The notes below the pieces were generated by a model, which was given only the letters and a program-made list of their open reading frames with translations, was not told the DNA's origin and did no database searches. Position numbers and translations under genes: made by a program. Below are positions 14,047 through 21,079 of a DNA stretch of 27,403 nucleotides, in pieces. Positions within the stretch are counted from its first letter, which is position 1, and every line of letters starts with the position of its first letter. The stretch is from assembly GCA_002293045.1 (NCBI GenBank), contig DBCM01000085.1:1-27403 (forward strand), read 5' to 3'. This DNA is from Flavobacteriales bacterium UBA958. Lineage in GTDB: Bacteria; Bacteroidota; Bacteroidia; Flavobacteriales_D; Crocinitomicaceae.

Positions 14047-14484
14047 TTGGTTACACGGTTCAACCTGCGCGTGTATGGTATCGTTCTAAACGATAAGCGC
14101 GAAGTCTTAGTTTCTCATGAACGTCGCGGGGGCTATGAATTCACCAAATTTCCAGGTGGCGGGGTAGAACTTGGCGAAGGGATTTTAGATGCCTTGCATC
14201 GGGAATTTAAAGAAGAACTCGATGCCGAAATCGATACCTCCACGTTTTTCTATGTAAACGAGCATTTCCAAGCATCAAACTTTAAATCCACCGATCAAGT
14301 TATTTCATTTTACTATCGGGTGACTTTAGATTATGTAAGCATTAAAACAGGCGTATCCAACCTTCCCTTGGGGTCAAGCGAAGTGTCTGATTTTGAGCGT
14401 GTATCGTGGGTTCCCCTTTCTCAAGATCTACTGGCATTGATGACGTTCCCAATCGATAAAATGGTCCTTACTAAAATCTTATAA
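14047..14484 (+). CDS. Nudix hydrolase, unknown substrate
   Basis: A 145-residue Nudix-fold protein. The Nudix box GX5EX7REUXEEXGU occupies residues 38-60: Gly38, Glu44, Arg52-Glu53, Glu56-Glu57, with Asp59 in place of the last glycine. The metal-binding glutamates are intact, so it should cleave a nucleoside-diphosphate-linked compound; substrate cannot be read from sequence. The start is taken as TTG 14047, giving MVTRFNLRVYGIVL, because homologues begin in this way and no ATG is available in frame; a GTG at 14071 is the fallback. The TTG abuts the eno stop, indicating translational coupling. Confidence 0.85.
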   Translation: MVTRFNLRVYGIVLNDKREVLVSHERRGGYEFTKFPGGGVELGEGILDALHREFKEELDAEIDTSTFFYVNEHFQASNFKSTDQVISFYYRVTLDYVSIKTGVSNLPLGSSEVSDFERVSWVPLSQDLLALMTFPIDKMVLTKIL

Positions 14485-14492
14485 TGCTTACT

Positions 14493-14514
14493 GAAATACG
14501 AATTTCTTTTTTTT
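14493..14514 (+). terminator. Weak candidate terminator after the Nudix gene
   Basis: GAAAT (14493-14497) and ATTTC (14502-14506) flank ACGA and are followed by eight T (14507-14514). The stem is short and A/T-rich, so termination may be partial, but the position, 8 bases after the stop of the carA-eno-nudix unit, is right. Confidence 0.4.
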
Positions 14515-14550
14515 ATTGCTTATGTCGCTTTTCTATATTAATTTTCTGTG

Positions 14551-14558
14551 TATTTTTG
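14551..14558 (+). promoter_or_regulatory. Candidate -7 box for the XRE regulator
   Basis: TATTTTTG fits TAnnTTTG and ends 25 bases before the ATG at 14584. The surrounding region (14515-14583) is very A/T-rich and otherwise gene-free. No clear -33 element is seen at the usual distance. Confidence 0.4.
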
Positions 14559-14583
14559 GCAAATACATGAACTAACTTGAACT

Positions 14584-14862
14584 ATGGCATTAAATACAGA
14601 TAAAGATTTATTGGTAGGTGTTGGAAAACAAATAAGAGTAATTCGTAAAAAACAAGGAATGGCGCTAAAAGATTTGGCGCAAGCGGTTGGAATGGAGCCT
14701 TCAAATTTGTCCGTCATAGAAAATGGTAAATCGAATCCGCAGCTGTTGACTTATGTTAAAATTGCAGCGGCTTTAAATTGCACCATGGGGGATTTATTTG
14801 ATTTTCCGTTTGATTACGCCAAGCTTGAGCAGACCTATATGCCGCGCAAGCATACCCTATAA
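14584..14862 (+). CDS. Small XRE-family transcriptional regulator
   Basis: A 92-residue protein that is almost entirely one Cro/CI-type helix-turn-helix domain (residues about 17-72): IRVIRKKQGMALKDLAQAVG then MEPSNLSVIENGKSNPQLLT and IAAALNCTMGDLFDF. The SNLSVIENG recognition-helix segment is a strong signature. A short tail of 18 residues follows, with no effector domain or peptidase. Its target is unknown; it may regulate itself. It has its own promoter box, and its stop is 8 bases from the stop of the convergent dehydrogenase gene, with no terminator between. It could also be an orphan antitoxin-like HTH, but no toxin partner is next to it. Confidence 0.85.
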   Translation: MALNTDKDLLVGVGKQIRVIRKKQGMALKDLAQAVGMEPSNLSVIENGKSNPQLLTYVKIAAALNCTMGDLFDFPFDYAKLEQTYMPRKHTL

Positions 14863-14870
14863 CTCGAGTC

Positions 14871-15758
14871 TTATTTGAAATTAGGCGCAACGATTAACTC
14901 CTTGGTCCCATGAGTCCATGTGTAAAACCCTTCGCCTGATTTTACTCCTTTTTTCCCTGCCATGACCATGTTTACCAACAAGGGACATGGTGCGTATTTC
15001 GGGTTTCCGAATCCCTCATGCAGCACGCGTAAAATTGCGAGGCACACATCCAGGCCAATAAAATCAGCAAGTTGTAAAGGCCCCATCGGATGAGCCATTC
15101 CTAATTTCATGACCGTATCAATTTCTTCAACGCCTGCTACACCCTCATATAAGGTATAAATTGCTTCGTTAATCATTGGCATTAAGATGCGATTGGCAAC
15201 AAACCCAGGATAATCATTAACCTCTACAGGCACTTTATTCAGTTGTTTCGACATATCCATAATGGTGTTCGTTACTTCTGCTGAAGTAGAATACCCACGG
15301 ATGATTTCAACCAACTTCATGACCGGAACAGGATTCATAAAATGCATTCCAATGACTTTGTCCGGTCGTCCAGTTACTGCAGCAATTTGGGTAATCGATA
15401 TGGAAGATGTGTTTGTGGCTAAGATCATTGAAGGATCAGTTATTGCATCCAACTCTTTGAATATCTTCAGTTTTAAGTCTATGTTTTCCGTGGCTGCCTC
15501 TACGACTAGCGATACCCCTTCAACTCCTGACTTCATGTCGGTATGCGTAGATAAATTCGCTAAGGTTGCTTCTTTCTCAGCTTCGGTCAGCGTGCCTTTG
15601 CTTACTTGTCGGTCAAGATTTTTACTGATCGTCGCGATCGCTTTATCTAATGCGGGTTGCGATATATCAATGAGGTTTACTTGATGTCCAAATTGGGCAA
15701 ATACGTGTGCAATTCCATTTCCCATGGTTCCTGCTCCAATAACCGCTACGTGTTTCAT
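14871..15758 (-). CDS. 3-hydroxybutyryl-CoA (3-hydroxyacyl-CoA) dehydrogenase
   Basis: A 295-residue single-function enzyme that oxidises 3-hydroxyacyl-CoA with NAD(P), in butyrate/PHB-type or fatty-acid metabolism. The N-terminal Rossmann domain begins VAVIGAGTMGNGIAHVFAQF; the catalytic set is complete: Ser118, His139 (VIGMHFMNPVPVMKLVE), Glu151 and Asn189 (FVANR). The C-terminal dimerisation domain includes MKLGMAHPMGPLQLADFIGL. There is no fused enoyl-CoA hydratase, so it is of the Hbd/PaaH type rather than FadB; sequence alone does not decide between names. It stands alone, divergent from the flippase gene, with a -7 box at 15778-15785. Confidence 0.93.
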   Translation of the reverse strand: MKHVAVIGAGTMGNGIAHVFAQFGHQVNLIDISQPALDKAIATISKNLDRQVSKGTLTEAEKEATLANLSTHTDMKSGVEGVSLVVEAATENIDLKLKIFKELDAITDPSMILATNTSSISITQIAAVTGRPDKVIGMHFMNPVPVMKLVEIIRGYSTSAEVTNTIMDMSKQLNKVPVEVNDYPGFVANRILMPMINEAIYTLYEGVAGVEEIDTVMKLGMAHPMGPLQLADFIGLDVCLAILRVLHEGFGNPKYAPCPLLVNMVMAGKKGVKSGEGFYTWTHGTKELIVAPNFK

Positions 15759-15777
15759 GTTTTCTGAATTAGTCCGA

Positions 15778-15785
15778 CAAATATA
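15778..15785 (-). promoter_or_regulatory. Candidate -7 box for the dehydrogenase gene
   Basis: On the minus strand this reads TATATTTG, matching TAnnTTTG, with 19 bases to the ATG at 15758. It lies only 7 bases from the oppositely directed box at 15793-15800. Confidence 0.5.
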
Positions 15786-15792
15786 ATCATAG

Positions 15793-15800
15793 TATCTTTG
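15793..15800 (+). promoter_or_regulatory. Candidate -7 box for the flippase gene
   Basis: TATCTTTG matches TAnnTTTG and ends 6 bases before the ATG at 15807. Transcription starting at the usual distance would give an mRNA with almost no leader. The same octamer occurs before the acyltransferase gene (minus strand, 19877-19884). Confidence 0.5.
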
Positions 15801-15806
15801 TCTTGA

Positions 15807-17102
15807 ATGCCATTACAAAGAATAAGACAGTTCACCAAGAGCGATGTATTTAAATCGTTCACCGTACTTTTTTCAGGGACCTTAATGGCTCAGGTAATTG
15901 GGTATGCCATTGCACCGATTCTAACCCGGCTTTATTCCAATGCTGAGATGGGCGAAATGCTTTACTACATGCGTTTAATTGCATTCATTTCTTCCATTGC
16001 TACCTTGCGTTATGAAGCCGCACTTCCCTTGCCAAAACGGGATGAGCATTCCTATTTAATGTATCGGTTTGTGTATTTGTTTTCTTTTTGGCTCTTAGTT
16101 TTTATTGCCGGTTTCTTATTGGTCTTTTCGCTGGTGTTTGATTTAATAAATCTTCAACCGTGGTTTATCCTTTTTGTAGTGCTCGGGGCAGCGGCGATGA
16201 TTGTTATTAATGTGGGTACGAGTTGGGCCGTTCGTACTGGAACATATGGCATCATTTCCCGTCAAAAAATCACCAACTCCTTGGTATCAAATGCACTCAA
16301 ATGGGGTTTCTTTTTCTTGAATTGGAAATCTTTCGGACTTATTTTAGCCACCTTATTAGGATTTATTATTTCTGCACTTGAATTTATTTGGGATTTCCGT
16401 AAAACACATCGTCGCTTCCGGGAGCTATTTTCCCCACGTAAAACACGAGTAGTACTCAAAGAACATCGGGAGTTTCCGCTGTTGAATCTTCCACATGTTT
16501 TCATTGACAACGGTAGGGACATGTTGCTTGCAACCTTGATTTTGGCGTATTTCGGAGAAGCAGTCTATGGATCTTACGGCCACGCGTATCAAATGCTTCG
16601 TATTCCCTTGATGTTGGTCGGTGTATCTGTTGGACAACTCTTTTATAACCGTTCCTCCGAAGCCATGCACAAGCAAAAGGCACTTACACCGATACTTTCT
16701 AAAACTATTGGTGTACTTACCTTGATTTCTATTATTCCATTCACCGTGCTTTTCTTCTACGGTACCGAGATATTCGGATTTGTTTTTGGAACTACTTGGG
16801 GAATAGCGGGTACATATGCAGAAACGATGGCTTTTTGGTTGATGGTGAATTTTGTGCTATCCCCGATTTCAGCTCTTCCCTTGTTATTAAATAAGCAACG
16901 TTATGCCTTGATTATGGGCTTGGTGAGTTCCTTAATCCAAGTGATACCCTTTTGGGTATTCCCCTTGCTTTACGGAAAATCAGCCTCAGTATTTATTTTA
17001 ACCTTACAAACGGTATCGTATGTTCAAGCCGTTTGGTTGATCTTTACCTTGTACTTGTACTATCGATTTGCCTTGGCTTCAGACGCTAGAATACGGGAGT
17101 AG
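15807..17102 (+). CDS. Polysaccharide flippase (Wzx-like, MOP superfamily)
   Basis: A 431-residue membrane protein with about twelve hydrophobic segments, for example near residues 88-111, 119-136 and 176-192. It should move undecaprenyl-linked oligosaccharide across the inner membrane. The N-terminal pattern LFSGTLMAQVIGYAIAPILT followed by RLYSNAEMG and then RYEAALPLP is characteristic of Bacteroidota polysaccharide-export flippases. The start ATG 15807 leaves a normal N-terminus, and the next in-frame ATG would remove the first helix. Its 3' end overlaps that of the convergent GT4 gene by 43 bases. Substrate specificity cannot be read. Confidence 0.88.
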   Translation: MPLQRIRQFTKSDVFKSFTVLFSGTLMAQVIGYAIAPILTRLYSNAEMGEMLYYMRLIAFISSIATLRYEAALPLPKRDEHSYLMYRFVYLFSFWLLVFIAGFLLVFSLVFDLINLQPWFILFVVLGAAAMIVINVGTSWAVRTGTYGIISRQKITNSLVSNALKWGFFFLNWKSFGLILATLLGFIISALEFIWDFRKTHRRFRELFSPRKTRVVLKEHREFPLLNLPHVFIDNGRDMLLATLILAYFGEAVYGSYGHAYQMLRIPLMLVGVSVGQLFYNRSSEAMHKQKALTPILSKTIGVLTLISIIPFTVLFFYGTEIFGFVFGTTWGIAGTYAETMAFWLMVNFVLSPISALPLLLNKQRYALIMGLVSSLIQVIPFWVFPLLYGKSASVFILTLQTVSYVQAVWLIFTLYLYYRFALASDARIRE

Positions 17103-18115
17103 AGTCCCTTAAAGACTGCTGCATTAGCGCTTTTTGTGGCACGTTGATTTATGAGATCGCGGTTGTAATCTTGAACGTTTGCCGCATCCAATTCGAGCCC
17201 TCGTTTTATGGCCTTAATGAATGGTTCTGTTCGACCGATTATAATACCATTTTTACCATCTTCAACCCATTCTCTATTCGCCGGGATATCCGACAAAACG
17301 GGAATGCACCCATATGCCATGGCCTCCAGTAACGAAATCGACGTACCATCACTTGTAGGAATTGAAATAAAAAACTTACTCTTCAGGTAGTTCGCTTGAT
17401 TCTGACTTTTCGTAACAAACCCAGCGAAAGTAACGTGATTAGTAAGCTGGTGTAACTTGGTATAATCCTTAAGTTTTTCTGTTAAACTTCCTTTTCCGGC
17501 AAGAATTAAGTATCCATCCAATTCCTCGCACATGGCTTTAAATTGGGTGAGAATATCTTCAATTCGATACAGCGGTTCATGCATCCGATTCGAGTAAATA
17601 ATGAGTTCACGGTCGGCATTCATTGCCTCAGGCAAATCAATATCAACTCCAAAGTTTGCATTGACTACCTCTTTTCCGGGGCACAACGCGTATATTTCCT
17701 GACTCATTTGTTCAGAGTCTGCTGTAACTATATCTGCATATCTTATTGCCTGGGTCACTAACCACCGATGAATGATCGATCTTTTTGGTAACAGGAGTAC
17801 ATCACTTCCCCATGCAGTAAGGACCAGGGGTGTACTTCCATTATTGGCTTTGCCTGCAATAAAGGCATAGCTGTTTGCTTGGTGCACATGGATAATGCTT
17901 GGGTTGTAATCGTGGATTATCTGTCTGAGTTTTTGAATGGACTTCTTGATTTTAAACGGATTCTTAAGCGAAAATGAAACCGATTTAGATGGAGCATATT
18001 CTACCGGGGAATCACTTACCACCAAGACCTCATCGAAGTAATCACGGACTAATTCCAAGTAGTTTTTTAAGTGTGCGTTTCCGGTATTACTACCAATGAG
18101 CAAGAGTTTTTTCAT
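17060..18115 (-). CDS. Glycosyltransferase family 4 (GT-B fold)
   Basis: A 351-residue cytosolic or membrane-associated enzyme expected to add a sugar from a nucleotide donor to the growing glycan. The N-terminal acceptor domain starts MKKLLLIGSNTGNAHLKNYL and includes IIHVHQANSYAF and LTAWGSDVLLLPKRS. The C-terminal donor domain has FAGFVTKSQNQANYLK and the EX7E-region motif SDGTSISLLEAMAYGCIPVL with Glu264. The start is set at ATG 18115 because the typical first strand begins there; an in-frame ATG at 18166 would add 17 residues lying inside the neighbouring polymerase gene. It overlaps that gene by 26 bases and, at its 3' end, the flippase gene by 43. Confidence 0.88.
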   Translation of the reverse strand: MKKLLLIGSNTGNAHLKNYLELVRDYFDEVLVVSDSPVEYAPSKSVSFSLKNPFKIKKSIQKLRQIIHDYNPSIIHVHQANSYAFIAGKANNGSTPLVLTAWGSDVLLLPKRSIIHRWLVTQAIRYADIVTADSEQMSQEIYALCPGKEVVNANFGVDIDLPEAMNADRELIIYSNRMHEPLYRIEDILTQFKAMCEELDGYLILAGKGSLTEKLKDYTKLHQLTNHVTFAGFVTKSQNQANYLKSKFFISIPTSDGTSISLLEAMAYGCIPVLSDIPANREWVEDGKNGIIIGRTEPFIKAIKRGLELDAANVQDYNRDLINQRATKSANAAVFKGLYSRILASEAKANR

Positions 18116-19310
18116 GTGCTTTTGATGTTGGTAGACCTGTAGCCAGTATAAAGATAAAAAGTACACTGATGGAACGTTCCGTTAGCGGGTTATTTGTTAA
18201 TGCCGCGATTAACATGACCCCAATCATGATCATCGCTTTTCCCGCGTGCGTATCGAATTTTCGTCTAAACATTTCCCAGAAGGGTAAAAGGAATATTCCT
18301 AAATAAAATAACAATCCAAAAATTCCATACCGCCACCACATCAGTAAATACTCATTTTCTGAATACAATTGATGCGCGGTGAAATACGATTTATACGGTC
18401 CATAACCAAAGAGTGGTTTAGTTTTAATCATGTCCCATAGGATGCCCCATGATTCCCATCGGCTGCGTAATGAGGTAGAATATAAGGCGGATCCATCCAT
18501 CAAACTGTTGCTGTAACTCGTATATTGGAAAAATGAAGTAGCAATCATAGTGGCTAAAACGTATAAACTGATACTCGAAACAACCTTCCAGATTGCAGGC
18601 TTTACACCGTCCTTTTTGGTGAGAAATAACATGGCTCCAAGCACCATTATCACAGCAATGAGGGAAGTTCTAGATTGACACAGAAACACCATAAACAGCG
18701 CGGTAAACCACAGCACCCATTGTTCGCGTTTTTTTTCAATCGGTAAAAAATACACGGTAAAAAATAAAAACAACAAGGCATTGGTATTGGGATTTCCCAT
18801 GGTGCCCAACATCCGCTTTACTGCCGGATTCCCAAGGGAGTCCTTTCCAAAAAGTTTGAAGTGAATACTGTCTCCATACGTGTAAGTCAAGAGTTCGTTG
18901 ACATTGAATACGTTAAATAAGTGAAGCACATTAATGAGTAATAATACCATAAAGCTCCCTACAATCAAGGGGTGTAGTTGTTTGGGTTGAATTACCCTAA
19001 ACAACAAGAAAATCACTCCTAATTTCATTACCCTGTAAAGTTCGAAATAGTCATTCCATTGCTTAATCCGACCATTAATCAAAATTGGAAGCAACATGTA
19101 GCCTGCAAATAAGGCAATCCAAATAAACCACCATTCTTTTCTAACCTGGGGTAACGAAGGGTATACAACAATTCCGATGATTGGGAGCAAGAAATCCGTT
19201 AATTGAAATGCAGGCCATTGGCTAGAAATACGAATATCTGGAATTAAAAAGGCATCGAGTAATACAAGAATTGCACACCCAAAGGCAAGCCAATTAGTTT
19301 GTCCACGCAT
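18090..19310 (-). CDS. Wzy-like polysaccharide polymerase (O-antigen ligase/polymerase superfamily)
   Basis: A 406-residue inner-membrane protein with ten or more hydrophobic segments. The large periplasmic loop and following helix carry SRWESWGILWDMIKTKPLFG, YGPYKSYFTAH and NEYLLMWWRYGIFGLLFYLG, the pattern of the Wzy_C domain. The position that is usually His-Asn in ligases is Glu-Asn here, as is more common in polymerases, so I favour a repeat-unit polymerase over a ligase; this is inference. Its start overlaps the acyltransferase gene by 17 bases, and its end overlaps the GT4 gene, so the three form one minus-strand unit. Confidence 0.8.
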   Translation of the reverse strand: MRGQTNWLAFGCAILVLLDAFLIPDIRISSQWPAFQLTDFLLPIIGIVVYPSLPQVRKEWWFIWIALFAGYMLLPILINGRIKQWNDYFELYRVMKLGVIFLLFRVIQPKQLHPLIVGSFMVLLLINVLHLFNVFNVNELLTYTYGDSIHFKLFGKDSLGNPAVKRMLGTMGNPNTNALLFLFFTVYFLPIEKKREQWVLWFTALFMVFLCQSRTSLIAVIMVLGAMLFLTKKDGVKPAIWKVVSSISLYVLATMIATSFFQYTSYSNSLMDGSALYSTSLRSRWESWGILWDMIKTKPLFGYGPYKSYFTAHQLYSENEYLLMWWRYGIFGLLFYLGIFLLPFWEMFRRKFDTHAGKAMIMIGVMLIAALTNNPLTERSISVLFIFILATGLPTSKAHEKTLAHW

Positions 19311-19869
19311 TATACATCGAATTCAATTCCGGATACTGTTCAAGCAAGGCACGGTCTGAGGTTCGGGTGTCGCCCAGTACAATTGCAGGATTCCCACCGA
19401 TGATCGAAAAATCGGGAAATTCGCCCTTGACGTAACTGTATGCGTGCACTAAACTTCCTTTTCCAATCTTAGTTCCCGGCATTAAGGTACTGTGCGGACC
19501 AATAAAGGAATATTTCCCAATGTGTACCCCTCCGGTAACATAGCCAATCATTTCCTTTCCCGCATAGGACGACCCATATAAACGGATGGATTGATGACTT
19601 GAATGGGTAGTGATTACACAGTGTGTAGTAACCTGAACGCCCTCCTCAATCGTTAATCCATGGCTGGCCTCCAAAACATTAAAATGACCAATATAAACAC
19701 CTTGAGCCAGCGAAAGAGCGCTGGGATGATCAATAAACGTGTGCGATGAAATTCGTGTGCCGGGTATATTTTTACCGTTCTTGTCCTTAATTCGTGTAAT
19801 CATATACGGACTATTCCCCGGCAAAATCCTTCGCAGAATTCGTTTCAATAAACTTGGTTTTCCTAGCAT
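19294..19869 (-). CDS. Left-handed beta-helix acyltransferase (hexapeptide family)
   Basis: A 191-residue protein with hexapeptide repeats: LAQGVYIGHFNVLEAS, LTIEEGVQVTTHCVI, then GGVHIGKYSFIGPHSTLMPG and TKIGKGSLVHAYSYVKGEFP, ending SIIGGNPAIVLGDT. This is the trimeric LbH fold of sugar O- or N-acetyltransferases (WcaF/CAT-like). TTHSSHQ before the second repeat block holds candidate catalytic histidines. The N-terminus LLKRILRRILPG is basic and amphipathic, perhaps for membrane contact. It leads the minus-strand unit with polymerase and GT4, so it probably decorates the polysaccharide. A -7 box ends 7 bases before its ATG. Confidence 0.86.
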   Translation of the reverse strand: MLGKPSLLKRILRRILPGNSPYMITRIKDKNGKNIPGTRISSHTFIDHPSALSLAQGVYIGHFNVLEASHGLTIEEGVQVTTHCVITTHSSHQSIRLYGSSYAGKEMIGYVTGGVHIGKYSFIGPHSTLMPGTKIGKGSLVHAYSYVKGEFPDFSIIGGNPAIVLGDTRTSDRALLEQYPELNSMYNAWTN

Positions 19870-19876
19870 CTGACAT

Positions 19877-19884
19877 CAAAGATA
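19877..19884 (-). promoter_or_regulatory. Candidate -7 box for the acyltransferase-led unit
   Basis: Minus strand reads TATCTTTG (TAnnTTTG), 7 bases before the ATG at 19869. AGATGTTG upstream on the same strand (19908-19901) puts a TTG 16 bases away, slightly short of the usual -33 spacing. The predicted leader is nearly absent. Confidence 0.5.
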
Positions 19885-19901
19885 CTAAAAGCGCCTTATT
19901 C

Positions 19902-19937
19902 AACATCTTATGGGGAAAACTCGATGCTTTAGATGTT
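19902..19937. repeat. Inverted half-sites AACATCT/AGATGTT between divergent promoters
   Basis: AACATCT (19902-19908) and AGATGTT (19931-19937) are perfect 7-base inverted copies separated by 22 bases. Read in the direction of each promoter, both are AGATGTT, 17 bases upstream of the minus-strand -7 box and 20 bases upstream of the plus-strand one. They could be -33 elements or a shared operator. Confidence 0.4.
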
Positions 19938-19957
19938 TTTTGTCGCTCCCTTTCTGA

Positions 19958-19965
19958 TACTTTTG
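19958..19965 (+). promoter_or_regulatory. Candidate -7 box for the plus-strand glycan unit
   Basis: TACTTTTG matches TAnnTTTG and ends 4 bases before the ATG at 19970. A TTTG lies 15 bases upstream (19939-19942). The predicted mRNA would begin at or next to the start codon. Confidence 0.5.
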
Positions 19966-19969
19966 TTTT

Positions 19970-21079
19970 ATGTCGATTTCGCCCTTGAAAATCATTCACC
20001 TGAGCAGTGCACATCCAGACCTAGATGTCCGGATATTTTTGAAGGAGTGTCGTTCCTTAGCGAAACGGTTTCCAACGGCAGAGGTTCATCTGGTCTTGTC
20101 GGGTGTACCAGAACGTGTAGAAGAAGGCGTGCATATCCATACGGTTCCTGCTCGAACGGGCAGTCGATTATCACGCATGTGGAAGACCGTTAATCACGTG
20201 TATGAAAAAGCCTTGTCCTTGGATGGTTCAATCTATCACATTCACGATCCGGAGTTACTTCGCATTGTTCCTAAATTAAAACGGAAAGGCAAGTTGGTGA
20301 TTTATGACGCCCATGAGGATTTGCCAAGGCAATTGATTGGGAAGAGTTATCTGCCCATGAGCCGAATGTTTTCTGTATTTTTTGAGTGGTATGAGAATTT
20401 TATCGTAAAACGTGTGGATGCCGTGCTAACTGCAACGCCTTTTATTCGCGATCGCTTTCAAAAAATTCATCCTCGAGTAATTGACATTAACAACTATCCA
20501 TTGCTATCTGAATTAGAGTTTGATGAGTCCCTTGAGTCTCGTACCCATGTGTGTTATATTGGCGGTTTAACTCACATACGTGGGATTTCACAGCTTGTGG
20601 ATGCCATGCAATTTACCCAAACTACCTTGCAATTAGCGGGAACCTTATCGCCTTCCTACCAAGAAGAACTAGCACAAAGCCGGGGATGGAGTCAGGTGGT
20701 TCCCTGCGGTCATGTGAGCCGAAAGGAAGCCTTGGCAATTAAGCAAAAAGCATTTGCGGGCATCGTAACCTTTCTTCCGTTTCCTAATCATATTAATGCC
20801 CAGCCCAATAAGATTTTTGAATATATGGCTTCGGGAATTCCTGTAATTGGTTCTAATTTCCCGATGTGGAAGGAACTTATTGAAGTACAGGAGGTGGGTG
20901 TTTGCGTAGATCCGGCAGATCCAAAGGCGATTAGCGAAGCGATTGAATACTTAAGAACAAATCCAGCGCTTGCAAGGGCTATGGGTGATCGAGGAAAACA
21001 ACGCGTAAAAGAAATCTATAATTGGTCTGCTGAAGAGGAGAAACTAGTCAGGTGTTACACGGAGATACTGAACATATGA
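19970..21079 (+). CDS. Glycosyltransferase, GT4-like (GT-B fold)
   Basis: A 369-residue enzyme. The N-terminus LKIIHLSSAHPDLDVRIFLK, then ECRSLAKRF, is a recognisable opening of Bacteroidota GT4 proteins that act on cell-surface glycans. YHIHDPELLRIVPKLKRKGK and LVIYDAHEDLPRQ follow, and the donor-binding region has PNKIFEYMASGIPVIGSNFP with Glu284. ATG 19970 is the only reasonable start since the first beta strand begins at residue 6. It opens the six-gene plus-strand unit; its TGA overlaps the next ATG in ATGA. Donor and acceptor are not known. Confidence 0.9.
   Translation: MSISPLKIIHLSSAHPDLDVRIFLKECRSLAKRFPTAEVHLVLSGVPERVEEGVHIHTVPARTGSRLSRMWKTVNHVYEKALSLDGSIYHIHDPELLRIVPKLKRKGKLVIYDAHEDLPRQLIGKSYLPMSRMFSVFFEWYENFIVKRVDAVLTATPFIRDRFQKIHPRVIDINNYPLLSELEFDESLESRTHVCYIGGLTHIRGISQLVDAMQFTQTTLQLAGTLSPSYQEELAQSRGWSQVVPCGHVSRKEALAIKQKAFAGIVTFLPFPNHINAQPNKIFEYMASGIPVIGSNFPMWKELIEVQEVGVCVDPADPKAISEAIEYLRTNPALARAMGDRGKQRVKEIYNWSAEEEKLVRCYTEILNI

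Noticed and set aside
18116..18166. Upstream ATG for the GT4 gene
   Set aside because: The added 17 residues do not resemble a GT4 N-terminus and lie deeper in the polymerase gene; ATG 18115 starts the first beta strand.
19811..20014. Minus-strand open frame across the divergent intergenic region
   Set aside because: It overlaps both promoters and the acyltransferase and glycosyltransferase starts and shows no protein family features.
21052..21075. GTG start for the ligase-like gene
   Set aside because: The ATG at 21076 overlaps the previous stop as ATGA, the same coupling used by other genes of this unit.
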